A DNA stretch of 64,000 nt, from NCBI GenBank assembly GCA_030435675.1, contig CM059623.1, positions 11,502,092 to 11,566,091 of the forward strand, given 5' to 3'. The notes below the pieces were generated by a model. That model did no database searches and was not told the origin of the DNA. It worked only from the letters and a program-made list of their open reading frames with translations. This DNA comes from Steinernema hermaphroditum. Its lineage: Eukaryota; Nematoda; Chromadorea; Rhabditida; Steinernematidae. This document shows, piece after piece, positions 44,876-56,800 of the stretch. Each line of letters opens with the position of its first letter. Within the stretch, counting starts at the first letter, position 1. The translations under genes and the position numbers were made by a program.

Positions 44876-47260
44876 ACGTTATGACATCATTGCACGGCTA
44901 AAAGTACGACTCATTCTCCGAGTGTGTATGTATTTCAGATACATTTTAAGGAATCCCCGAGCTAAATCCGTCTTTCTGCGTAAAACACGAGAGATCACCT
45001 TCTGCAAGCAGCTTCTTTTGTCTCTCTGCAACGGCAACAAACCTTTTGTTCGCTTTTGTTTTCAGCTCTTTTTTCATTTCGCCGTAAACACTCCCAAAAT
45101 AGCGTCGCAAGATTCTTGCAGAACCCGGAACTTAACCACCCGGTTAGTGACCAAAGCTTAGTCACGAAATCCTTCGGCAACCAATTATTAAACCTAATAA
45201 CATGCTGGTCATGTGATGCAGCGTGATAGATGCTAGGTGTACGGTAGTCTGTGACGCAAGACCCAACAGAATTCTAATGCAATCTGCGGGAAATTGCTTT
45301 TCTCGGCTGCGCTCTGGGGACAAGGCGATTGGTAGTTGTGGATTATGCTAATCGGCTGCACGTCCACATCAATTCAATTTGCTTCTTGCCGTTCGGAAGT
45401 GGATTAGAAGTGCGACGTCAGCAGATAAGCCTATCCGGCAAGGTGTTGCGGTGGAAAAGTCCAGGGTCAGAGGGAGCGTTAATCCAACAGTTCAATTGGT
45501 GGAGAACTAGGAGATAGGGGGTCAATGAAGTACACTTGGAGGGGACGGACAATGGTCTAAAAATTTGAGGTATATGGTCATTATGCGTCGCTTTTGTCGC
45601 ATAAGCAGGTCCACTTCGTAAGATAAGCCGCACCTTTTAAGGAGCAGTCGAAGTTGAAAACAATTCCGAAGAAGTGAAATTCTCAAAAACAGTGAAGAAC
45701 TATGAGACCAACATCAGGAAGCTGGAATTTTTGGGTTTTTTGATTCTGGTTTCTCCACCAGAATCACGTTTTATTCGCCTTAATTCTCCTCCTGGCAACT
45801 GATTCTTTAGAAGATGACCGTCTTCGCAGCTGGGTGAGGCCACCCGTGACTGGCTTTGGTCACCCACCATTGAGTTCGCGCATGGGACACAAATAAAGCT
45901 GAAGTTCTGATGGCTTCCAGCGGCAATGCCTGGACTAGACGAAGAGGCGTGAAGGAAACAGATGGGTGCTGTCGACATTGACATCTTTTGATGCGTGAGA
46001 CTGGAAACCATGATGCCAAGAAGAGAAACTGAGCAACAAGAACGTCCTATACTGTACATGTCCGTCTACGTGGCTAGGTGATGCACTCGCGACCGTTCGG
46101 TTGGCAAGAACGTCCTATGCACACTATTTGGGTGCAACTTTGTGTAAATATATCAATTTTTCAAGATGATATTTCAAAATAGTAAATAGGTTTTTTTTAT
46201 GCCAATTCGTTCCGAGGCTTTCTCAAGAACTTATCTGAATCTGAAAATATCAAAATTTCGGGAATCCAAGCACTCAATTCTGGCTGGGAAGATTCGATGA
46301 GATGGGTGCTGGGAAACAGATGAATGTTGTCAATATTTAGATCTCCGATTCCGAATATTCGATGTCACAGAATTGCATGATGATTGTACTCCAGCTTCTA
46401 CTCGCGCTCTAACTATATGTACACCAATTACGGTAGTTCCACTGTAAATTCATCAAAAATTGTGCGCAAAAAAGCCTTCTTTTCAACCGAGAATTTCCCC
46501 AATTTTTTGAGATTTTAATTGCTGTGATGTTCTTCCGCAGTCGTTCCAAGAAACATAGTCACAATATTTGGACAAAATTCAATGGAAAATAGTCAGAGAT
46601 AATGAATGCACATTTTAAAATTCTCATTAGCATAGATTACGGTAGTTCTCATGGAAAGAAAATCAGCAAAAATTGTGTGCAAAGAAAGCCGATTCAAATT
46701 AAGCTCCTTATGGTAGCTTCGCTATCTGATTATCGCATGCAATATCTCAAGCAGGTGTTTTGCTTCCAAAGATACCCTACCGTATGTTCCCTGCAAGTTG
46801 TTGACACCATGTTGCACGGCTTGTTATTTTCGGAAAACCAAAGTTTAGCGTCTATTTTCACAGAACACTTCTACATTTCTGTGCTCAGAATTATTGGCAA
46901 GACCTTCAGCCTCGAGCACTTCAGGACGTAGTGGGAAACTACAAGTTATTGCTACTATCAGAAATAGACGTTTCCCATGCCATTTCCGTCACATTTCGTC
47001 AGCTCTGCCCGTCTGGGAAAGGTCCGGAAGAGAGCAAAGCACAAGTGAACGAGCAAGTCAACAAAAAAGGTCTTCGGGGAATAGTGCGCAAATTGGACGC
47101 TTAAAAATACATAAATAGAAACGAGATGAAAAAGAGGCGCTAATTGCAAACGCTGCTAACGTCTGATGTCACCGATGACGATTGCGAAGAAAAGAGGAGG
47201 ATAGTGCGGGTTACGGTATCTGCGTACAAGACCCAGATGATAACTACAGTGTGCTCCAGA
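44876..47260. other. Gene-poor stretch with local duplications
   Basis: 46431-46490 and 46637-46700 share a TACGGTAGTTC...AAAAATTGTGYGCAAA block. 45910-46020 and 46260-46380 share a GATGGGTGCT...GAAACAGATG block. No gene is seen. Confidence 0.45.
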
Positions 47261-47264
47261 TAAA

Positions 47265-47360
47265 CTGCAACTCAATGTAGTTCACTGCGGTATTCTCCAA
47301 ATACGATACGTTTACGCGCAACAAACAAAGTTTGTCGGGATATTCTGATTTCGCTACGAC
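47265..47360. repeat. Dispersed repeat flanking the M13-like gene, left copy
   Basis: CAATGTAGTTCACTG...AAATACGATACGTTTACGCG...CAAACAAAGTTTGTCG...GATTTCGCTACGACGCAT. The reverse complement of 50170-50300 has the same blocks in order. Confidence 0.7.
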
Positions 47361-47743
47361 GCATGCCTAAATATACATCAGACTCCGACTCCCCATCAGG
47401 ATTCTGTTTTCCGAAATGAGTGTCGCGACAAACGTGTCTGCGACCTTCTTTGAGCCTCATTTCTGTTGATTGTTATGTTAATTGCAAAGCATTACAGTGC
47501 TAACTGTCTCTGAGGTCAGAGCGGAGGAGCCATTCTCCTGCATCGATCTTTTTCCACAATGAGAATCTACCGACAAACTTTGTTTGTTTTTCTTATTACG
47601 TTCAAAATACACCTGAACAAAACTTCCTCGCTCGCTGTTCCTCTTCTCCCTTTAGTTTTTGCATCATACAGCTGTTGTCGTTTCGTCATTTATCATTCGC
47701 GTTTTCAGTGATCTTTCCAACAACGAATTCACAACCCTCGAAG

Positions 47744-49985
47744 ATGTGGCTATTAGCCGGCTGCTTCCTCATACCGCTCTGTTCGGCCCTTGAACCTTCC
47801 GTATTTCCCATCTTTGGCCATGAACTCTCTAGCAGTGTCCACCCATGTGACAACTTCCATGAGTCCATATGCAACGTGGATGAAAACAATGGATCCAGCG
47901 CTTTCCTGAAGGGAATGCACCAACTGTTTTCCGAAAAGTTGAGGGTCGCTTTTCTCAAAGAAAAGGACCCCATCTTGGATGCTCTTCTGCCGGTCTGTTT
48001 CTTGCCAAGATGTACATTGTTTAGACACATATTCCGTTTAGATAATGCTCGAGAAAGAGAAAGAGAAAAATTTCAAAGAATTCGTTCGGAAGAATGCCCG
48101 CGAGGCGCTAAAACATAACACATTTCCTAAGGTTCGCTATGAGCCGCAAAATGAACGATTCCAGCTCAAGCATAAGCTATTCATCGACCTCGCCGAACAT
48201 CAAAGTACGAAAACATCTTTGCCTCTTCAAGACAGCTTCTTTAGGTACTTTGTTCAATTTATCGACAGGTCCTCATTTCTTCAAGGGATTCGTGAATGGG
48301 TTTTTCGGCAACAACACCCACGAGATCAAGACCGTTTACACGGTCGATAACAGAAATATAAGACTGGACGGCCCGCTGGTAGGTTTCTGATGCTGAAAAC
48401 GGTCATATACAACATCGGGTGAATCAGGAGGACCACAAGAAGATCGGTCTCGAGTGGGGAAGTGACGTAGCTAAAGGGGTCAAGTCGATTCCGAGGGTGT
48501 TGGTCATTGGAGACAGTATGGAACTCGATTTCACTCCTCTACGTATGGTCACTATATTGCGACTGATACAAAATAGAGTTTAAGCTGAGGAGAAATCGTA
48601 CGAAGAGTGTCACCCATACATCCAAGGAGTCGTCGACGAGTACATCGATCAACATAAAGAGAAAAACATAACCACCGGCGAGCAACTGAGTGTCATTTAT
48701 CTCAACGAGTCGATGGCGTTTGAAAAAATCGTAAAAGACATCCCAGTGGATCAGGTACGAATCGGCTTGATTCGAATGTTTCCAAGGTATTTTAGACGGA
48801 CGCGCTCGCCCTGTTCGAAAAGCAGCAGCTTTGGAGGGTCGAAAACTACTTTGACGTAGTCAAGTATCTTGTCGCTATGGAGAACAATATGATGAGTGAA
48901 AAGACAAAGACTGATGTGCTGAGAATATACAACGAAATCAAGGAGGAATTACTCTCCATCGTGCAGGTCTTGCAAGCAAGTGGAGCATACGGAGATCTCT
49001 ATTTTCAGAACGCACATTCGTTGACTAGCGATGTCAAAAACAAAATTGGAAACTACCTCAACAACAAGATGGACATCGATATCGGTTACAGATGGAACCG
49101 AACAGCGAGCGAACTTCGTAAAGCTGTCGATGCCATCCGAGCTGAGTTTTTCAAGTTAAAAAGCTCAACAGCAGTACCGTAAGCTTTGGCAATTTAGTGA
49201 AACATTCCGTAGGAACAAATGAGAATGTAACAAGTTCTTTCTTGGATACTTTTAAGTGATTAGACAATACGATATTTCACACATTGTATTGAAAATTGCA
49301 GAGAAAACTGCAACCTGGACTGTTTGCTTCGGCACTACGGAGATCTCATATACACAACTTACAAGGCTCACTTCGGCTGGAGCGTCTTTTCGGTAGAAGG
49401 AACCTGGGTTCGCCTTGAAGAACGTGATCCCTCATCTGACAGGCATTCGACAATTGTAATTCTGATGAGACTAGAGCACTTTGAACTCATCGTTTCAGTA
49501 CACAAATCCTCAATACTTTTACCTTCCCGATGACTCTGCACCTCTTTCTCTGAAGTACGGCCTCTTCGGTCAGGATTTCGCCGGCGCTCTCTTGGGCACC
49601 GTGGATTCCCTGATAAAAAGCGGACGAGAAACAGAAGCGATGAAGTGCTTTACGGATGATTTTGTCAACTGGGTCAGTCAGAGATGTTGTTAACTCTCGA
49701 AAAGCATCTTAGGTTGAATATAAAACCGAGAAAGAAAAGGAGAAAGTTCGCCTGGAACTGAGGCTAAGAGCGAAACAAATCGCTCTTCGCGCGATGATGA
49801 AGGACGAGAAACGGAACGCAACGGACCTCAAGCTCTTCTTCATCGGCTCATCGATCAACAACTGTCATGTGAACTACGAAATGGCAGACAAGATGATCCA
49901 ATCACTCCCCGAATTCCGAATGATATTCCAGTGCCAGCCGCGTCAAAAGATGTTCGAAAGGATGCCCCAACGTTGTCGCTTTTAG
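47744..49985 (+). CDS. Secreted M13 (neprilysin)-family protein lacking the zinc site
   Basis: Nine exons in phase: 47744-47992, 48042-48204, 48245-48378, 48428-48515, 48585-48754, 48796-49178, 49302-49392, 49499-49672 and 49713-49985. The product is 574 residues. The start follows a TTTTCAG trans-splice-like site, with signal peptide MWLLAGCFLIPLCSALE. SSSVHPCDNFHESIC is the M13 N-terminal signature. The C-terminus keeps KLFFIGSSINNC...F...FQCQP...RMPQRCRF, the M13 ending. M13 enzymes are zinc endopeptidases that cut extracellular peptides. Here the region that should hold HExxH reads LKYGLFGQDFAGALLGTVD, and the third ligand/ENxAD segment is replaced by a Lys/Glu-rich helix. No catalysis is expected, so a binding or decoy role is likely. 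It is shorter than the usual ~700-750 residues. An in-frame 33-bp segment (48132-48164) is kept as coding. Confidence 0.85.
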
Positions 49986-52900
49986 AAGTCCGATTATCCA
50001 TCACTGCTCTTTTTAAATTGTGTCCGTTTCGAAGATTTGAGAGTGGTTCGTGAGTAAATGGTGATTGTTCTATACACAAATCATTATATTGAAGTTACTG
50101 AGGACATCTCTAGAGGCCACATGGAGGCAGAACACCAAACCCAGATTCCTGGCGCTCGGGGGTTCGAGTCTAATGCGCCGTAGCGAAATCAAAATCTTTC
50201 GACAAACTTTGTTTGCTTTTCTTATTCTCTGGTGGTGTAGCTTCATTTTGCGCATAAACCTATCGTATTTTGAGAAAGCTTCAGTGAGCTACATTGATAT
50301 CTTTATGTTGCTCTTGATTACGGAATCTGGTCCATGCAGTGTTGTAGTTCCATCTTTGGCCGTTACTATCGATTCCGCGTAGACTGATGGAATCACTGCA
50401 TTCGACACTGTTACCGTACCCAGCGCAAAAACCGGAAGAAGACCGGCCACAAGACGTCCTACACTGCGTAGAATGATTGGTTTTGGAAGAGAGATTGGTG
50501 AAAGCCAGTGTTGCCAACACTTCCTACGGTTCGAACTTCCGCTTTTTGTGTAAACAACTCTTTATGTTCATTTGATTAGGTTCTAATGGTTCCTGGAAAC
50601 AAAGCGCTCTGCAAATTTGCAACACTTCCAATACAATCAGGCCTACACAAGTCTAGTCATTGCGTGAATGCGTGGAGAATGTGACAATGAAAAATCGTAG
50701 CCGGAACACATGATCAGAGGAACTGAATTGGCCTAATCGGCTTCTGAGATCCATTCAAAATGATTTTTAACCGATCAATTTACTAAAGGGGTAAAGTCCT
50801 CTTATCTTTGAATTCATTTCCTGCAGAAGCCACTTCTGATCTCTGGTATCTTAGCTGCTTTTCCACTAAATGACCACTGCCACGGCACCTCTTTCGGTTT
50901 TGCAAATTTAGCGATCAAAGCGCACGATCTGTCAACAGGCGACACCCCAGGGGATCTATGCAATTATTAGTCCCATTTGAGTCCCACGTGCGTCACTAAA
51001 GGCAAAGAGCCAATTAAGGATAGGAATGACCACACGCGTCAGTGGCGCCTGATTTGCTGAGTCAAAGCCCTTTATGAAAAGGGACCATTTATGAAATTAG
51101 GGGCTGACCAATCTCAAACTTATTTAATTAGATAAAAGAAAGACTAAACAAGCGACTGTATTCGTTAGAACTTGAGAGTCGAGAAGGCTTAGTCTGCTGC
51201 TTTCAACAACAAGATTCATATGTCAAATGTAAGCTTTTCCCTCGCTCTTCCTCTTCACAGAACGCATATTTCAACATGCCAGGTTGCATAATATCGTATA
51301 TGGATTCTACGTATTATGCACAGATGCACACAGATTCGACACGTCGCTTTGACGTAACAATCCGCTTATGCGTTCAAGTACAGGATTCCCCCATTTAATC
51401 AGGAAGAACGGCGATTACGGAATCGGCTTCGCATAAGCCAATCTTCAAACTGCGGCGATATTCGCCTCTTGGACTCTGTGCAAACACAAATAGTTAGGAT
51501 AAGATCAAATGTTCAAGCCGATTTCCTATCGTACAGTACGAAACTACAGCCATTCGGCTCTATCTTCAAAAACATCCCTCTGGAGAACAGCTTCATGATG
51601 TACTGTACGATTTTCGCCGAAAGATTCGAGAAAAACATCGCAACTATGCTCATAAAAGGCAATAAGCTTTGCGTGTTTATGTGTGGGCCCTCCAAAAGCT
51701 GTTCCCTGAAGTGCTTCTCGGACCTTGTCCGGACGACGAAGAGATGTCGAGCTCAAGAAACTAATCCTCAAATCCCATCAGTGCGATATATCGAGACCAA
51801 CAAGGAATCGGCCGAAGCCGTACTAATGTTGTCGTAGTGATCCCGATGCACTTGACGCCATTTGTTGAATGCAGAATTCGGACGCACAGAGAAAACGTCT
51901 GGGAAAGGGAAAAATATATTATGCCGTGGTAAAGTTTGCCGAACTGATTGAAAAAAGCGACACTCGTGGGTACTGTACCCCAAGGAGAAACGGTATCACT
52001 TCGAAAGTATCTCAAAAGTGTGCTTTCCATTAACTTTTGTTTTTGAAGCATTATCACAGAGATATGCATCGGTTCAACAGTGTATCCGTACCACCCGTTT
52101 AATCACAGGATCGGCTAAATGTCGAACTGATCCGCTCGTATGTCGGTGATCACCGGTTCATTTCTAAGCATTGTCCTCACGCAGGTCTCAATGAGTAGTC
52201 AATTCAGGCAACACTTTACATAAAATGTCAAATCTTGTTACGTATTATATACGCATAAAATCGAGTTTTGAAGATACTGTACAAAACAAAACCGACCTTG
52301 TTTCTCAATCTCGTGATGCGGCGTTATCCATTAATACGCTACGATGCGGCCAAATCAGAATATGGCCCATCTAGAAACATGAATTGCGGCGTATATATGT
52401 AATTCAAAAGACTTACCTGGATTGGAGGAGGAAAATATCAGAAAATATGCAGACATGAAACGCGATCCACGATGGATTCACGAAGCGCGAGATATCGGAA
52501 ATAAAGTGAATACAGGATGCATAAAATGTACTTCAGTGCGTTCAGTGATATAATGATAGCGTCATCCTATTTGAAGCGCGTCGAAGGCTTTTCTTTGACT
52601 TGAGCGGCTTTCTTACATGGGCATTGGAAGTGACGCAGAAGAAGGAATTTTCCTTAATTTTTAAGCTCGCGGATTGCAAAAATTTTTACGATGTAGCTGC
52701 ATAGCTCGTGTAAACTAAATACTAAATTACGTGGGAACGCCAAACGTAGACATCTGAAATCATGAGATCTTAGGTGTTTTTCGGGTTAGGTGATACAATG
52801 GTAATTAAATTAAACAACGTAGGTCGGTCCAATTCAATTTTTGAATGAGTCAGAGACGAACAGAATGGTTATCGGCACAAGCTGAGTCGAAGCTAAAAGA

Positions 52901-53730
52901 AGGTCAGTCAACGGTACAGTTTGAATCCTTCTTATGAAAACCAAAAAGCGCAAAAATGGAGCACAACACAGGTAATAATTATTTGAAGATCTGTCAACTT
53001 TCAATCGATCAAGCACGGGTTTCAAAGAAGATCTCTATGCTCAGATTATTTACAAGGGGCAATCCAATTATGATTGTGTATACGGCCGATTCGGTTGAAA
53101 TTTGGACTGACTGTATTATCCCTGTGAAATATCCCAGTACCTAGTAATAGCGTGCCAAAAATTCGGCCGTATGCACCTTTGAATGATCCGCTGTGAGCCA
53201 AAATGGATTAGCCTACTATAGTCTAGGCGATGAAATCGGTCAAATACTCAAATAACAAAAAAATGATCCACATAAACTGTTAAAAGCGACCATTCCTTGG
53301 CATTCAGGTTGGAAAAGATACTATTACATCTAAAACAAACAGAGGCAGTGCGCTTTTAACCTTTCGTCGGCTACCGTATCTCTAACCTCATTATTATGCG
53401 CTTGTTGTTCGGCGCATTTTTTGTTTTGTTTTGCCACTGGAATCGGATGTTTTGATGAGTCAACGAATAACCAATAGCCAATGAAATACCGAAGCTCGGT
53501 GGATTGGAGGAACGCGCTGTATTACGGTGGCGTCGAGCAGGTGCGCTTCCGAGAAGTGATGTGTGGGCTGAATTAGTAAGATATTAATTGCCACCTGTCT
53601 TCAGCAATAGCTTGTAGACCAGCGGGGCGACTGACATCAGGGCCATAGGCATCAGGAAGTGAATCGGGAGATGCTGTGTATTCTTAGGGCAAGCACTGGA
53701 AGTACTGTATAGTCAAGGTTGGCTTTGATT
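49986..53730. other. Gene-poor stretch
   Basis: Starts with the right copy of the gene-flanking repeat. The remainder has no supported gene or RNA. Confidence 0.4.
50140..50300. repeat. Dispersed repeat flanking the M13-like gene, right copy
   Basis: Inverted relative to 47265-47360. Its upstream edge has CGGGGGTTCGAGTCTAATGC, close to a Pol III B box (GGTTCGANTCC), so a tRNA-derived origin is possible. Confidence 0.6.
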
Positions 53731-53736
53731 TCCGTT

Positions 53737-53805
53737 CAAAAAAATACCATTACCTTTGCCATAAAAAAATACCATTACCTTTTACCATAAAAAAATACCT
53801 TTGCC
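53737..53805. repeat. Short tandem repeat, ~25-bp unit
   Basis: Three imperfect units of CATAAAAAAATACCATTACC followed by TTTGC. Confidence 0.85.
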
Positions 53806-56800
53806 TATTTTCTGCCCTGTCAGTTGACATCATTCGGAAAAGAAGCGATCAAAAAACTGAACGAACATTTTTTTGTTTTGCAAATGGCATATGAAATGTT
53901 ACTGGAATAGTTTTTTGTTCACAAAGCAATGGCATCATGGAATTCCTCCAGCAAGGGGTCATTTGCAGCGAGAATTCTTGGAAAAGCTGCGGATAAGTGA
54001 ACAAAAGAAAGGGTCGATTACGTTAGCTATTACAAAAGGGATCAAAATGACATCACAGGAGACGATTCTAGTGAATAAATCGGATTCAGTGCCAGGTTCT
54101 CAACGGAATATTTTTCCTATTCTTTTTTAGGGCACAAATTTCCTGAAAGTCTCTCTCAAAAACGAATTAGCTAACCAGGAAACTTCGTAAAGGATGAATT
54201 CGTAAACAACGGCTCGTCCTGGCGGCTGCTTCCGCGCTGGCACATAAAGAAAGAAGTCTGTTTACAGACATACCTTTATTTTTCGAGCTAAAAATATCAA
54301 TTCACAGCCTTGTTTACTACAAACGTATTAGTCGACTAAGCACCAGGCGGAAATGGTTCTTCCAAGTATGGGGCATTTTGTATCATCATCCTGTCACCAA
54401 GAATCGTTTATTCTACGACTTTCTTCTCTTGGTAAGAAGGTAGGACGGAATAGCAGTTCTTTTTTGTAGCGGGGAAATATATATTATTGGTCTTCTTAAC
54501 TAGGAAGATCATAGTCATGGAAATCTTGTGAATAACATCAGTCAGTTAGTCTAGTCGCTTTTCCGATTCGACTGATTCGAATGCCAACGCAAGGAACAAG
54601 ATCCAGAGCGCTCAAAAATAGCAGTTCTCATGAAAAGAGTTGTATTAAGTTTTTTAATTTGAGCAGTTTTGAGACCAATCGAAACTTTTATCGAAAAAAC
54701 ATAATCATACCGATGAAAAAGAAGACCAATCACCCCAGAGGCATATTGTTCGTGTTTGGACAGAAATTTAGATCAAACAAATTTAAAACCTATGTGTTTT
54801 GTGTTTGGCCTAACGTCCAGACTTGATTTAGGTTCCGGCTTAGGCTCCTGCCTATTCCCCAAGCTAATCTTAAACACTGTACTAAGAACCAACGATGATC
54901 CACTGTTTTATCGAAAGTTTCGTCTCGACACAAAAGGACGTCTGGGGCAATTGGCCTCTTTTTTTGCCTCGACCGAATCGGCCGAAGTGAGCGTACCTGT
55001 AACCTCTTCCCATCGCAATCCAAAGACGGATAATACCTTCCCAAAAAACCTCAATTTTTATAGTTGAAATTTGCCGAATCTATAACATTTCCTAATTTGA
55101 ATAAGCAGATAAACTGACAGCCGAAAGCGAGTCTCCCTGTTAAGGACTGACAGAGACCACTATATTACCTACAGAGCCAAAAACGGTGGATGCCATAAAG
55201 AGAACTACAGTACACCAACAGCCTGTTTACACCGCCTTACGATTTTCTTTGAAAACACACAAAGCTCATTATTGATGACCGTTCGTAGTTCAAGGACATT
55301 CCTTTTAATAAAATTCACGTTTCCCGTGTTGTTTTCCGCTTGATTTAATTGATTTGATTTGAGTCATTTCCTACGCATTTTTTGATTCCAGGTATTGTTG
55401 ACCCAAAACATCTCTGGGTCGAAGTTCGATTTCAGGTTCTCCGAAAAGGATCTGTTTTGAGAATCGCCTCCCACGACCTGTGGCGCGCGCCGGCGAGATG
55501 TCCTCATTAGCCTTGGAGATATCTGTTTTTGTTTTAGAGAACCAAAAGCAGATCATCTGCTGTCCTTCGTGGCTCTCTGACTCCTTCGGGGGTACAGCTG
55601 ATCGTGTGGGTTCGCCTCCGCACTAATCAAAGTGTCATTTGGACACACACGGCACGTGCCCTTTGCCAGAAAGGCGTCGCTGCTGGCTTTCTTCCGCCCT
55701 CTACATGGTGGATTAACTCCGAGAGGGCACGTGCTGCCCCCAAATGTTGCCAATTTGTGGCACCCAAGTGTAAACACTTTTTGCGGAGGCGACTGACTCA
55801 CGCTTTTCGCAGTGTGCACGCGTGTAACAAGTGGCGCTATTGGGATGCATTGGACAGGAACACAGTAGAATATATAGAGTGTTTGGAAAGGAAAGTGTTT
55901 CATGGATGGCATAACAAGGGAACAGTGGGAACGGGCAAGATATGGACAACTATTTGTAGTTGGCATAATCAGATGATATGTCCCAAACTGTGAAAAAAAA
56001 ATAAAGTAAATTTAGATAGGGAGCTGCAACTTGCAGAAGGCTAAAAACAAAACATGGAAGCCTGATTGGAAGCGATATCTCTGGAAATACCAAAAATGCG
56101 CTTTAGAAATCTCTAGAAACAAAGGCTCCGAGGATAAATCTAAACTAAGGCTTAGGCTTAGGCAAGAAGAAAAAAAATGGAAAAGTAGAAGGAACTGAAA
56201 CGACATCTCAGGAAATAAATCCAATAATCTAAAAAATGAACGCTTCAGAAATCTCTAGAAACAAAGAATCAAAATATAAATGTACAAGAATCCGACAACG
56301 GCTCGAGCCACGATAAATCGGCTTAGTACGCCACCAGTTCAGGCACACTTCGATGAGTCATCGCGAGCTATTTTCGCACTATGCTGGCCGGTGGGAAAGC
56401 AGCTGCTCACGCACGTGTCGTTTCCAACCCTACGCATACCGTAGATTCCACGATAACTCTATTATACGGCCTGTGGTTGAAATTCGTTTATCCTGCATCG
56501 GATATAGTCGTGTCTTGGAGTAACATGGAACTGATGTGAGCCAATAATCGTAAAAAAATAATCGTAACTTTTCAAACAACGAAGGAAGCTGGAACGTTTC
56601 ACATATCGTTTGGTACTTGATGTGGCTTCCTTACGCGGTAATGGGCATCCAATTATTTTGAACCTTCCGCAGTCAATGGTGGCCCAGCACTTCTGTAGAG
56701 CATTTAAAGATCTTGGTTTTGGCAAAACTAGATGAAAAGTTTGCTTAACGAACCTCGAATCAATTACTGTCAAATCCCGAACACAGATGCTCAATGGTGC

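Noticed and set aside
43650..45180. Long plus-strand frames near 44461-45161
   Set aside because: They coincide with the dispersed repeat at 44575-44875 and show no conserved residues beyond it.
48132..48164. 33-bp GT...AG segment in the M13-like gene as an intron
   Set aside because: It is in frame without a stop, and 33 bp is shorter than every other supported intron in the window, so I kept it as coding.
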